A stretch of DNA of 64,000 nt from Melioribacteraceae bacterium (GTDB lineage: Bacteria > Bacteroidota > Ignavibacteria > Ignavibacteriales > Melioribacteraceae). This document shows, piece after piece, positions 15,339 to 24,155 of this stretch (position 1 is the stretch's first letter; each line of letters begins with the position of its first letter). The notes below the pieces were generated by a model. That model was not told the DNA's origin and made no database searches. It saw only the letters and a program-made list of their open reading frames with translations. Location: the NCBI GenBank assembly GCA_027030245.1, contig JALVFE010000025.1, positions 1-64,000 of the forward strand, read 5' to 3'. Position numbers and translations under genes: made by a program.

Positions 15339-17873
15339 ATGAGAAATTTTATTCGCGTAAGGGTTTTTGAGAAAAATTATTTAAAGTACGATTTAAATTA
15401 TTTCTTTTTAATGTTAATTCTTAGTCTGTTCACACCAAATTTAAACACCGCACAAATCGGCGAATGTATGGAATGTCACGGAGACGCAAATTTAACAATG
15501 CCCCGGAACGGCAAAATAATTTCACTCTATGTAAATCTATATGAATACAAAAATTCCGTTCACGGCAAATTGGACTGTAACGAATGCCATACAAATTTTG
15601 ATCCACAGGATATTCCGCATAAACCCGGAAAAGATATTTATAAAGTAAACTGTGCTTCATGTCATGAAGAACAAGTTGTACAATCGGAAAACGATATACA
15701 CCACAGATTAGTCGATGTTGTGAAAGACCTTCCAACTTGTGTAACTTGTCACGGAATACACAATACGAAATCAGTTCAGGATATTACAGATAAATCCCAA
15801 GAATATTGTTCGGATTGCCACGAAACCAACATGCTTTTGGTTTATCCGTATCATTTGAAAGAAAAGGATGCAGAGACCAACTGCAGCAATTGCCACGATA
15901 GTGATATATTGCATTCGGACTTAGATTATTCCGTTCATAAGGATTTGTTTTGCACGGATTGTCATATTTGTCCTGAAGATAACAAAGCATTTTTTAAACA
16001 AGCAATTTCAAATAATCCCGATTTAACGGCGACAAATTGTATACCTTGCCATACACAAGAATTTAAAGAGCACAAAACAAGTATCCACGGATTATTAATT
16101 CAAAAGGGCGATACGGATGCCGCCGCTTGTTGGGATTGTCACGGCGGTCATGATATACTTGCGATTAACGACCGTGAAAGTCCGGTGTACATAACAAACA
16201 TCGCAAAAACATGCGGATCTTGTCACGCCGATACAACTTTCCAAGCCGAACATCCCCTGCCGATTGTCGATCCGGTTAGGACTTACGCACAATCGGTTCA
16301 CGGTAAGCTATACGAAGAAGGTGCGGTAAACGTGCCGACATGTATAACATGCCACGGTATCCACGATATTAAAAATGTTGTTCAGCCCGGTTCTCGAATT
16401 TCTCCGTTTAATCTACCGAACGCTTGTGAAGATTGTCATCCCAAGGAAACAAAAGAATATAAGGAATCCATTCACTGGGCTTACGCATTAAAAGGATTCA
16501 GGTTTTCGCCGGTTTGCAACGATTGCCACAACGAGCACGGAATAGAAGCAATAACCGGTCCACAAAGCAGAAAAGAAGCAAAAAAAATACAAGAAGAAAC
16601 CTGTATGAATTGTCATCAAAGTAAAATGCTGGCAAATAAAGTGGGTTTACACGCAGACGAACCTCATACGTATCAAGATAGTTACCACGGATTAGCGGTT
16701 ATGCGAGGCGATGAAGATGCGGCTATGTGCGTCGACTGTCACGAAGTACACAGAATCTTACCTAAAAATAATCCGGAATCATCAGTTAATGTAAATAACG
16801 TGAAAATGACATGTCAAAAATGTCACGAAGATGCTACACAAACATTTGCGGAGAGTTATTCGCATCATGATATAACGGTGGAAAGCAAATTTGTTGAAGG
16901 ACTTATTAAAAACATTTACTTCTGGTTGATTGTAGCCGTGATTGGTGGAATGGTTTTGCATAATCTGATTATATACATTTACGAAGTCAGACGTAAGAAA
17001 AAGCATATTAAATCTTCCCCCACTATTCCAAGATTTACGAAGAATGAAGTTGTTCAACACATATTGCTTTTAACTTCTTTTATTACTCTGGCTATAACCG
17101 GTTTTGCATTAAAATACCCAAACAGCTGGTGGAGCGAGGGACTTGCAGCATTAGGATTAACGGAAACATTAAGACAATATGTTCATAGAACTTCCGCCGT
17201 AATCATGGGAACAACCGGATTTTATCATATACTGTACTTAATTTTTACAAAACGAGGACGCACTGTTTTGGCAGCTCTTTTGCCTAAGTTCAAAGACTTA
17301 AGTCAAGCTGTACAAAATATTGCATATTATCTGCACTTTACAAAATCCAAACCTGAATTTGATGAATATGACTATACTGAAAAAGCGGAATATTGGGCAT
17401 TGATATGGGGTACACTTATAATGGGAGCAACAGGATTTATACTTTGGTTCCCTACTTCCGTTGGCGAATGGGCACCGATTTGGCTAATCAAAGTAAGTGA
17501 AACAATTCATTTTTACGAAGCAATTCTTGCTTCACTTGCAATTTTGGTATGGCATTGGTTCTTTGTTATTTTCCATCCGAAAGAATATCCGATGAGTTTA
17601 ACTTGGACTGACGGTCAAATGACTGTTCATGACTATAAACATCATCATCCTGAACATTTTAAGTTTGTATTGAAAGAATGGATTGAATACAAAACAAATG
17701 CAAAGGAATACAAAAATTTAGATATAGATACTCAGTTATTTATTGAAAATTTGAAAAAACGAGGTTACGATCCGGATAAAGTTTTCTTGGACGAATTAAA
17801 AACAGATATCAATTTAAGAAAATGGCTCGATGAAACTTTTGAAGGAGTTAATCTGGAAAAAATTATGAGTTAA
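15339..17873 (+). CDS. 16-heme cytochrome c fused to cytochrome b (CbcL-like quinol oxidoreductase)
   Basis: 844 residues from the ATG at 15339, which has GGAAAGG 7 bases upstream; an in-frame start 105 bases earlier lies inside the previous gene and is rejected. A signal-like N-terminus (to about 39) is followed by 16 CXXCH motifs (CMECH to CQKCH, about 43-500). A membrane helix near 518-542 precedes a four-helix cytochrome b domain (about 565-740) with His pairs in TM helices (VVQHILLL, YVHRTSAVIMGTTGFYHILY, FYEAILASLAILVWHWFFVIF). In effect it is a single-chain version of the preceding two-gene pair. Known Geobacter CbcL has the same order with fewer hemes; similarity of role is inference. 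Confidence 0.9.
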   Translation: MRNFIRVRVFEKNYLKYDLNYFFLMLILSLFTPNLNTAQIGECMECHGDANLTMPRNGKIISLYVNLYEYKNSVHGKLDCNECHTNFDPQDIPHKPGKDIYKVNCASCHEEQVVQSENDIHHRLVDVVKDLPTCVTCHGIHNTKSVQDITDKSQEYCSDCHETNMLLVYPYHLKEKDAETNCSNCHDSDILHSDLDYSVHKDLFCTDCHICPEDNKAFFKQAISNNPDLTATNCIPCHTQEFKEHKTSIHGLLIQKGDTDAAACWDCHGGHDILAINDRESPVYITNIAKTCGSCHADTTFQAEHPLPIVDPVRTYAQSVHGKLYEEGAVNVPTCITCHGIHDIKNVVQPGSRISPFNLPNACEDCHPKETKEYKESIHWAYALKGFRFSPVCNDCHNEHGIEAITGPQSRKEAKKIQEETCMNCHQSKMLANKVGLHADEPHTYQDSYHGLAVMRGDEDAAMCVDCHEVHRILPKNNPESSVNVNNVKMTCQKCHEDATQTFAESYSHHDITVESKFVEGLIKNIYFWLIVAVIGGMVLHNLIIYIYEVRRKKKHIKSSPTIPRFTKNEVVQHILLLTSFITLAITGFALKYPNSWWSEGLAALGLTETLRQYVHRTSAVIMGTTGFYHILYLIFTKRGRTVLAALLPKFKDLSQAVQNIAYYLHFTKSKPEFDEYDYTEKAEYWALIWGTLIMGATGFILWFPTSVGEWAPIWLIKVSETIHFYEAILASLAILVWHWFFVIFHPKEYPMSLTWTDGQMTVHDYKHHHPEHFKFVLKEWIEYKTNAKEYKNLDIDTQLFIENLKKRGYDPDKVFLDELKTDINLRKWLDETFEGVNLEKIMS

Positions 17874-17880
17874 AAAATTA

Positions 17881-17911
17881 TTGCCAAAATGAATTTTAAA
17901 ACGTATATTTA
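17881..17911 (+). promoter_or_regulatory. Candidate sigma-A promoter for the first tetraheme gene
   Basis: TTG 17881-17883 and TATATTTA 17904-17911 are separated by exactly 20 bases, as in the promoter at 12122. The site lies in the 100-bp gap after the fused cytochrome, giving the tetraheme genes a possible independent start. GGAG precedes the ATG at 17974. Confidence 0.4.
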
Positions 17912-17973
17912 ATTAGGATATTCATGACCTTTTTATTCATTTTTATTGTCCTTTCAAAAAAAAAGGAGTTAAA

Positions 17974-18531
17974 ATGAAATTCAAGAATAATTTATTCCTC
18001 TTCCTTTTCGCCCTTATCTTCGTATCGCTTTTACTTAATGCACAAGAAAAACAACGTACTTACGTCGGTGCGCGAAAATGTAAAACCTGCCATAAAAAAG
18101 AAAAAATAGGTAATCAATTCAAATTATGGCAAGAAAGCAAACATGCAAAAGCCTATAAAACCCTGCTTACGGAAAAAGCAGATTCTATTTCAATGAGCCT
18201 CGACAGCATGAAAGCGGTAGACAATAAAAATTGCTTGAAATGCCACGCAACCGCTTACGATGTTGACAAATCTCTTCTCGGTAAAAAATTTAAAATAGAA
18301 GACGGCGTACAATGTGAATCGTGCCACGGTGCCGGCGGTGATTATAAAAAGAAAAAAATAATGAAAAAACACGACCTTGCCGTAGCAAACGGTCTTGTTG
18401 AATATAAAGACGAATCCGAAATCGAAAAACAGTGCAAAACTTGTCATAACGAAGATAGTCCAACTTATAAAGAATTTGATTTCAAGAAACGCTGGGAAGA
18501 TATAAAACACCCTATTCCCGACAAAAAATAA
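17974..18531 (+). CDS. Periplasmic tetraheme cytochrome c (c554-like), paralogue 1
   Basis: 185 residues: a signal peptide (to about 25, ending LLLNAQ), then four CXXCH motifs (CKTCH, CLKCH, CESCH, CKTCH). The YVGARKCKTCHKKEKIGNQF opening, the QCESCHGAGGDY block and the C-terminal HP.P motif match the cytochrome c554 / tetraheme family. No membrane anchor is seen, so it is probably a soluble periplasmic electron shuttle. It is very Lys-rich, which would suit docking to acidic partners. It sits between the inner-membrane oxidoreductases and the outer-membrane module. A closely similar gene follows after 130 bp. Confidence 0.9.
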   Translation: MKFKNNLFLFLFALIFVSLLLNAQEKQRTYVGARKCKTCHKKEKIGNQFKLWQESKHAKAYKTLLTEKADSISMSLDSMKAVDNKNCLKCHATAYDVDKSLLGKKFKIEDGVQCESCHGAGGDYKKKKIMKKHDLAVANGLVEYKDESEIEKQCKTCHNEDSPTYKEFDFKKRWEDIKHPIPDKK

Positions 18532-18570
18532 TTTTGGTTATATTGTTTTGGAAAGTATGCTAATTATATT

Positions 18571-18600
18571 TTGACAAAGAATAACTATAAAATATTTTTA
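18571..18600 (+). promoter_or_regulatory. Candidate sigma-A promoter for the second tetraheme gene
   Basis: TTG 18571-18573 and TATTTTTA 18593-18600 are 19 bases apart. The site lies in the 130-bp gap before the gene at 18662, which has GAGGAGGG as a strong ribosome site. The promoter would drive the run of genes through 22621. Confidence 0.4.
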
Positions 18601-18661
18601 ATATATACTTTAAATGTTAGTTAATTTGTTAAAACTCGTTTAATTAAAACGAGGAGGGTTC

Positions 18662-19252
18662 ATGCCAACAAAAACATACACATCACTAGTGTTAGTTCTC
18701 TCCCTACTTTTTCTCATAGGATTCTCTTCTTATACTTCCGAGGACTATACTGTCCGCAAATATTTAGGAACAAAAAAATGTAAGAAATGCCACAAGTTCG
18801 AAAAACAAGGGAAGCAATTTCAAATTTGGGCGGAAAGTATTCACGCTCTCGCTTACGAAACTTTGCAGTCGGAAGAAGCAGATAAAATTTGCAAGGAAAT
18901 GGGTTACGGAGATAAAGCTACAGAATCCGAAGAATGTTTGCGTTGCCATGCCAGTGGTTGGGAAGTGGATGAAGAAATGTTAGGACCGAAATTTAAAATA
19001 GAAGACGGTGTGCAATGCGAAACTTGCCACGGTGCAGGCGGCGATTACACAAAATTAAAAATCATGAAAAATTACGAAGTTGCAAAGGAAAAAGGTTTGA
19101 TTGATTTAAAAGATAATGTGGAAGAATTTTGCAGAAGCTGCCACAACCCGGATAGCCCGACTTTTGCCGGATTTAATTTCGAAGAAATGTGGGCAAAAAT
19201 AGAGCATCCGTTACCCTTTAGACATAAAGATAAATCGGCGGGAGAAAAATGA
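18662..19252 (+). CDS. Periplasmic tetraheme cytochrome c (c554-like), paralogue 2
   Basis: 196 residues with a signal or anchor segment (about 7-25) and four CXXCH motifs (CKKCH, CLRCH, CETCH, CRSCH). It aligns along its whole length with the preceding gene (YLGTKKCKKCHKFEKQGKQF, KFKIEDGVQCE.CHGAGGDY, then P.SPTFAGF and EHPLP). It is more acidic than paralogue 1, so the two may serve different partners. It overlaps the barrel gene at ATGA (19249-19252). That tight coupling suggests this copy works directly with the outer-membrane conduit. Confidence 0.9.
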   Translation: MPTKTYTSLVLVLSLLFLIGFSSYTSEDYTVRKYLGTKKCKKCHKFEKQGKQFQIWAESIHALAYETLQSEEADKICKEMGYGDKATESEECLRCHASGWEVDEEMLGPKFKIEDGVQCETCHGAGGDYTKLKIMKNYEVAKEKGLIDLKDNVEEFCRSCHNPDSPTFAGFNFEEMWAKIEHPLPFRHKDKSAGEK

Positions 19253-20529
19253 AATCATTCGTTTACTTTTTGGGAATTTTGCTTATCGTATCGGTTAATT
19301 TAAAAGCGCAAAACGTGAGAGGTAAAATCACTTCGTCATTTTATTCTTTCGAACGGTACAGCAGTTTGGATAACTCCGACCGGTTTCTGCGCGCTTACCA
19401 AACTATGAATTTGAACGTCACCCAAAGTAAGTTTTCTTTCAGAACAAGAATTAATTTTGAAGGTGATTTAATTAACCCCCTTGAACGTGATCCAAAACTA
19501 CGCTTTTACAAACTTTATTTTGAAGGTAAAAACATTTCCGATATTTTAAGTTTTAAAATCGGACGTCAACCAATCTACAACACCGTTGCCGGCGGATTGT
19601 TCGATGGAATACATCTGAAACTTAAATACAAAGGTTTTAAGCTAACGGGATATTTTGGCGGTAACGTTGCACCTTATCAAAAACTAAAATTTACGGACGA
19701 TTTGAGCAACGATTATATCGCCGGCGGCAAATTAACCGTTACTGAAATAAAAAATCTGAAATTCGAATTAAGTTACGTAGATAAAAACTTTAAGCCCGTT
19801 GATTATTCGGCTATTAGACTTGACGAAAATCTTAATCCGATTAACGTCTTAATCAGGAAGAATTCAAATCAGTTCAGATTCATTTCCGGAGCCATTTCTT
19901 ATAAACTGAAAAATGCTTTCAGAATCAATACCAAATACGATTACGATCTCAACTTTGAAACTACTTCCAAGTTTATGGTTTCCGCACGATACGAGCAAAT
20001 CAAAAATCTGGGAATTTCGCTGTTTTATAATTTCAGGGAACCCCGGATAAGATACAATTCCATTTTCGCCGTTTTCAATTACGGAAACACGCAAGAACTG
20101 GAAGGCGGACTGGATTACAAAATAAACAATAAAATAACCGTTTTCGGTAAATTCGGAAACGTTACTTACAAAGACGAAAATTCGCAAAGATTAACCCTTG
20201 GTATTAATTCGAATTTCGGTAGTTTAAGTTTTAGGAAAACATTCGGATACGCCGGCGAACTCGATGCAATTTCGGTTTATTCGGCAAGAACATTCATGAA
20301 CGGATTATTAACTCCTTCAGTCGGACTCGCATACACATCATACAAATTATCTCCGGATGCAGAAAAAAATAAAATTCTATCGTTCTTGGGGGGAATTAAC
20401 ATCAGACCTTGGAAGTTATGGTCGTTTGATCTACAAGCACAATACTTCAACAATAAAATTTATAAAAACGATTTACGTATGTTTTTCAAAATTAATTATT
20501 GGTTCAACACTAACTTAAATTTGTTGTAA
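19249..20529 (+). CDS. Outer-membrane beta-barrel protein, candidate porin of an electron conduit
   Basis: 426 residues: a signal peptide (to about 21, ending LKAQ), then alternating amphipathic strands with many aromatic girdle residues, and a barrel-like end (FFKINYWFNTNLNLL). Motifs such as SFKIGRQPIYNTVAGGLFDG and repeated short turns fit a porin of roughly 16-18 strands. No CXXCH is present. Its place between a tetraheme gene (ATGA overlap upstream) and a 13/14-heme gene (1-bp gap downstream) matches porin-cytochrome complexes, in which a barrel sheathes a multiheme wire. I see no clear similarity to MtrB or PioB, so the role rests on fold and context. Confidence 0.75.
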   Translation: MKSFVYFLGILLIVSVNLKAQNVRGKITSSFYSFERYSSLDNSDRFLRAYQTMNLNVTQSKFSFRTRINFEGDLINPLERDPKLRFYKLYFEGKNISDILSFKIGRQPIYNTVAGGLFDGIHLKLKYKGFKLTGYFGGNVAPYQKLKFTDDLSNDYIAGGKLTVTEIKNLKFELSYVDKNFKPVDYSAIRLDENLNPINVLIRKNSNQFRFISGAISYKLKNAFRINTKYDYDLNFETTSKFMVSARYEQIKNLGISLFYNFREPRIRYNSIFAVFNYGNTQELEGGLDYKINNKITVFGKFGNVTYKDENSQRLTLGINSNFGSLSFRKTFGYAGELDAISVYSARTFMNGLLTPSVGLAYTSYKLSPDAEKNKILSFLGGINIRPWKLWSFDLQAQYFNNKIYKNDLRMFFKINYWFNTNLNLL

Positions 20530-20530
20530 A

Positions 20531-21742
20531 ATGAAAGCAAAATATATTTATGCGGCTTACATTCTTCTCATTGTTGTATTCACTGCGTTTGCATTTCAAG
20601 ACGAAGAGAAGAATAATAAAGTAATTAAATTTTCGCATGGTTATCATCTTACCGAAGCCGATGCCGAGTGCTCAGATTGCCACGGTGCGGTTTGGGAAAG
20701 CGAAAACATGTTCGACCGTTTAATTCCCACGGAAGAAACGTGCGGCGAGTGCCATGATGTTGAAGACAAGGAAGAATGCAGCGAATGCCATTACGAGGGC
20801 GTTGAGAAACTACTTGTTCCTTCCAAACCGACACTTTTTTTCAATCACAAATTACACATGGAACAGGATCTCGAGTGCGAAACATGCCACAAAGGATTGG
20901 AAGACGTCAATTACAGTTTCGAATCGCCCGAATTACTGCCCGATATGGAAAGTTGTTTTAACGAATGCCACAATGAAAATTCGGTCGCCGATAATAATTG
21001 CCAGACTTGTCACATTTCAACAATTGCTCTTATTCCCGATAATCATAAACAAGTCGACTTTTTCGATAACCATAAATTCCTTGCCGAAGATACCGGTGAG
21101 AATTGTGTAATGTGTCATTCAAATTCGTTTTGCGAATCTTGTCATGTTTCCACAAATGCAATTCTAGAAGCTAATACGGCGAAAGATTTTTACACTCCGT
21201 ATTCCCCGCACAATTTTATCGATAACGTAAAACAGCAACAATTAGTAAGGGTTCATGATTTGAATTACGTTTACACTCACGGAATAGATGCCAAAGGGAA
21301 AGAAGCGGAGTGTTTAACATGTCATCAAGATGAAATGTTTTGCGTCGAGTGTCACAATTCCCAAAACGAAGATTTTGCGTTGAGCGGATTTGTTCCCCTT
21401 TCGCATTCAAAGCCCAATTTTACTACGATTGGTGTAGGCAGCGGAGGCGGAGAACATGCAATTTTGGCAAGAAGGGATATCGAAAGCTGCGCGTCTTGTC
21501 ACGATACCGAAGGCGCAGATCCGTCTTGTATCCTTTGTCATTCGGATCCCGACGGAATTAAAGGTACAAATCCGAAAACACACGAAGCTAATTTTATGCA
21601 CGATGTTGAAGGCGATTGGCATAATTCAGAGGGCGCGGTTTGTTATGAATGCCATACAGATTTCAATGCCCGACCAACGGGTCAAGCCGGAATAGGATTT
21701 TGCGGTTATTGTCATTCTAACATTGAAGAAAACGAAGATTAA
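20531..21742 (+). CDS. 13-heme cytochrome c with one extra CX3CH site
   Basis: 403 residues. A signal peptide (to about 21) is followed by 13 CXXCH motifs and one expanded motif, CFNECH near residue 142, so up to 14 hemes. The order includes CSDCH, CGECH, CSECH, CETCH, CQTCH, CVMCH, CESCH, CLTCH, CVECH, CASCH, CILCH, CYECH and CGYCH. The chain is strongly acidic, unlike the Lys-rich tetraheme protein, which would favour pairing. It starts one base after the barrel gene. By position it is the periplasmic or barrel-inserted wire of the conduit. The FSHGYHLTEADAECSDCHG opening resembles cytochrome c7-like and c3-like segments. Confidence 0.88.
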   Translation: MKAKYIYAAYILLIVVFTAFAFQDEEKNNKVIKFSHGYHLTEADAECSDCHGAVWESENMFDRLIPTEETCGECHDVEDKEECSECHYEGVEKLLVPSKPTLFFNHKLHMEQDLECETCHKGLEDVNYSFESPELLPDMESCFNECHNENSVADNNCQTCHISTIALIPDNHKQVDFFDNHKFLAEDTGENCVMCHSNSFCESCHVSTNAILEANTAKDFYTPYSPHNFIDNVKQQQLVRVHDLNYVYTHGIDAKGKEAECLTCHQDEMFCVECHNSQNEDFALSGFVPLSHSKPNFTTIGVGSGGGEHAILARRDIESCASCHDTEGADPSCILCHSDPDGIKGTNPKTHEANFMHDVEGDWHNSEGAVCYECHTDFNARPTGQAGIGFCGYCHSNIEENED

Positions 21743-21757
21743 ATCGGTGTAACCAAA

Positions 21758-22621
21758 ATGAAAATTTTGATAAAATATTTATCGCTTACTTTTTTAATTA
21801 TCTTTGCCGTTCTTTCTTGCAGTAAACTCGAAGACGATATTGCACCGCCGATCAAACCTTCAGGCGTTCATCCGGAAGGATTCGGAAAACCGGGCGCTGT
21901 AAATTTTCATTCCGTTTGGTTCGAACAAAACAACTGGAACTTAAAATACTGCCAACAATGCCACGCAGCCGATTATGGCGGAGGAACAAGCGGAGAAAGT
22001 TGTTTAACGTGCCATACGGAAACCGCGGGACCGGAAGCATGTAATACTTGCCACGGGGATTTCTCTAATCCGGAACGTATTTCACCGCCACGGGATTTAT
22101 CGGGTAATATTGAAACTTCGGCTCGCGGAGTGGGTTCACATTCCGCTCACGTTTACGAAAACGGATTAACGGAAAACATCGATTGTTTCGAATGCCATCC
22201 TAGTGAAACGGGCAGCAACGAAAAATATGTTTACGCACATGTCGGAAATCCTCCGGCGGATATTGAATTCGGGAAATTCTCTTCCCCGAACGGTAACTCG
22301 GAATACGATTATAATTTACTTACATGCTCCAATGTTTACTGTCACGGGAATTTTTCTTTCTCAAGAGACTCATCGCAATTTACATTTTATTATTCCGATT
22401 CGGTTATAACAGGTGAAAAATTTTCACCGGTTTGGAATAAAGTGGACGGGACACAAGCCGCATGCGGAACATGCCATCTTCTGCCTCCGCGCGGTCATAA
22501 AGATGCGGGCACCGACCCGGATGCCACTACGTGCAGTTCTTGTCATCCGAAAGTAGTTGACGCAAACGGGAACATTATTGATAGGTCAAGACATATAAAT
22601 GGTATGAAAGACGTTTTCTAA
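21758..22621 (+). CDS. Multiheme lipoprotein cytochrome c, 6 CXXCH plus CX4CH
   Basis: 287 residues with a lipoprotein signal (LIIFAVLSC, Cys near 21). Six CXXCH motifs (CQQCH, CLTCH, CNTCH, CFECH, CGTCH, CSSCH) and one CX4CH (CSNVYCH) are present. The mix of CXXCH and CX4CH with PP.GHKDAGTDP and HINGMKDV is typical of the Geobacter-type CxxxxCH/CxxCH surface family. A lipid anchor next to a porin gene suggests the outer-membrane, cell-surface member of the conduit. It is the last of five closely spaced genes (16-bp gap from the previous one). Confidence 0.87.
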   Translation: MKILIKYLSLTFLIIFAVLSCSKLEDDIAPPIKPSGVHPEGFGKPGAVNFHSVWFEQNNWNLKYCQQCHAADYGGGTSGESCLTCHTETAGPEACNTCHGDFSNPERISPPRDLSGNIETSARGVGSHSAHVYENGLTENIDCFECHPSETGSNEKYVYAHVGNPPADIEFGKFSSPNGNSEYDYNLLTCSNVYCHGNFSFSRDSSQFTFYYSDSVITGEKFSPVWNKVDGTQAACGTCHLLPPRGHKDAGTDPDATTCSSCHPKVVDANGNIIDRSRHINGMKDVF

Positions 22622-22638
22622 AATCTGTAATTGGAATC

Positions 22639-23967
22639 ATGGAATTCAATAAACATACTGCCGAAGAGATTTTGGATTCGTTGAATGAAGGAGTTTTTAC
22701 CGTCGATAAAAATTTCCGGATAAACTATTTTAACAAATCCGCCGAGAGAATTACGGAATTAAAAAGAAACGAAGTTCTGGGAAAATTCTGCAAACACGTT
22801 TTCAATTCAAAAGCATGTTATAATGAATGTCCCATTGCAATTGTACTGCGTCAGAAAAAAAACATTCACGAATTCGAATCCGAAATTCATTGCCCCTCCG
22901 GAGTAAATAAGCCGATAAAATTAAGCGCTGCTGTTTTATACAACGGCAATGAAGAACCGAGCGGTGGAGTGATTTCATTCAGGGATATATCGGATTTGGA
23001 TAAAATCAAAAGGAAATTGGTACAAAACTCACAATTCCACGGCATAATTGGTCATGCCAAACAAATGCAGGAAATCTATACATTGATTGAAGAGATTGCC
23101 GACTCGGATGCACCGGTTTTCATTCACGGAGAATCCGGAACCGGAAAAGAGATGATTGCCAATGCGATTCAAGCAACAAGCCACCGGCGCGATAAACCTT
23201 TCATAAAAATCAACTGCTCCGTTTTCCCGCCGAACCTTTTGGCAAGCGAACTTTTCGGACACGTTAAAGGCGCATTTACAGACGCAATAAAAGACCGTGT
23301 TGGAAGATTTGAACTTGCAAATACCGGCACCATTTTTCTCGATGAAGTTGCGGAAATGCCTTTACAAATGCAATTGCAGCTACTCAGGGTTTTGCAAGAA
23401 GGAACTTATGAGAGAGTCGGCGAATCAATCACAAGGAAAGTTGACGTCCGCGTTATTGCCGCAACAAACAAAAACATTGAGGAAGCGCTCGCAAAGGGTG
23501 AATTTCGCGAAGACTTATTCTATAGGCTCAACGTTATACCAATTTATGTTCCGCCTTTGAGGGAACGGATGTGCGACATTGCGCCCCTCGCCGATCATTT
23601 TCTTAAAAAGTTTTCATTGATGTACAAAAAAAACATTTCGGAAATTGACGACGCCGCAATGGATATTCTAATGAATTACGAATGGAAAGGAAACGTACGG
23701 GAATTGGAAAACGTATTGGAGTATGCATTTGTAAGAACGCCGGACGGTGAGAAAATTACATCGAGCAAACTGCCCGTTTCGATTAAGCAAAAAGTTTCCA
23801 ACAAAATAAACAACAATTCGTTTTTGTTTAACGACCCCGAAAAAGAAAAACTTATCCGAATTCTCGAAAAACATCAATGGAATAAGAGCAAGGCTGCAAA
23901 AGAATTGGGAATAGGCAGAACAACTTTGTGGCGGAAATTGAAAAAACTTAATCTTGTTGAAAAATAA
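22639..23967 (+). CDS. PAS-AAA-Fis sigma-54 activator (enhancer-binding protein)
   Basis: 442 residues. PAS domain (about 5-118) with four Cys (51, 60, 64, 85; C-X8-C-X3-C and one more) that could hold a metal, heme or redox centre. The AAA+ core (about 135-360) has Walker A GESGTGKE, the sigma-54 contact loop GAFTDA, Walker B FLDEVAEM and the arginine-finger region. A Fis-type HTH closes the protein (about 400-440, NKSKAAKELGIGRTTLWRKL). There is no receiver domain, so the signal is probably sensed by the PAS part. It is 17 bp behind the conduit genes and just before four TGTTTCA repeats and a -24/-12 promoter. It is the likely switch for the exported cytochrome. Confidence 0.92.
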   Translation: MEFNKHTAEEILDSLNEGVFTVDKNFRINYFNKSAERITELKRNEVLGKFCKHVFNSKACYNECPIAIVLRQKKNIHEFESEIHCPSGVNKPIKLSAAVLYNGNEEPSGGVISFRDISDLDKIKRKLVQNSQFHGIIGHAKQMQEIYTLIEEIADSDAPVFIHGESGTGKEMIANAIQATSHRRDKPFIKINCSVFPPNLLASELFGHVKGAFTDAIKDRVGRFELANTGTIFLDEVAEMPLQMQLQLLRVLQEGTYERVGESITRKVDVRVIAATNKNIEEALAKGEFREDLFYRLNVIPIYVPPLRERMCDIAPLADHFLKKFSLMYKKNISEIDDAAMDILMNYEWKGNVRELENVLEYAFVRTPDGEKITSSKLPVSIKQKVSNKINNNSFLFNDPEKEKLIRILEKHQWNKSKAAKELGIGRTTLWRKLKKLNLVEK

Positions 23968-23968
23968 C

Positions 23969-24083
23969 TGTTTCACGTGTTTCAACTGTTACCCAATTTG
24001 TTTCACCTTCATATCTTATTATAATTCAAGCAATTAACTAAACTTCCGGTCAAAAAGATTTTTGTGCGGAACAGTTTGTTTCA
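23969..24083 (+). promoter_or_regulatory. Four TGTTTCA repeats, candidate activator sites
   Basis: TGTTTCA occurs at 23969, 23978, 23999 and 24077, directly after the activator gene and 43-157 bp upstream of a sigma-54-like promoter. Clustered short repeats at this distance are what enhancer-binding proteins use. The 188-bp gap between genes holds little else. Confidence 0.4.
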
Positions 24084-24125
24084 CTTCAACCAATTTAAAT
24101 CTTTGATTTTATTCTAAAATAACAC

Positions 24126-24141
24126 TGGCAAAGAATTTGAA
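24126..24141 (+). promoter_or_regulatory. Candidate sigma-54 (-24/-12) promoter
   Basis: TGGCA at 24126-24130 and TTGA at 24137-24140, with GG and GA spaced 10 bases apart; consensus is GG-N10-GC, so one base differs. It lies 15 bases before the first start codon of the TPR gene, which would leave a very short leader. Confidence 0.4.
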
Positions 24142-24155
24142 CTTATTTTATTACT

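Noticed and set aside
20754-21110. Plus-strand second-frame reading inside the 13-heme gene, and others within the cytochromes
   Set aside because: Shadow of Cys/His codons; the main frame has signal peptide, CXXCH motifs and tight gene junctions.
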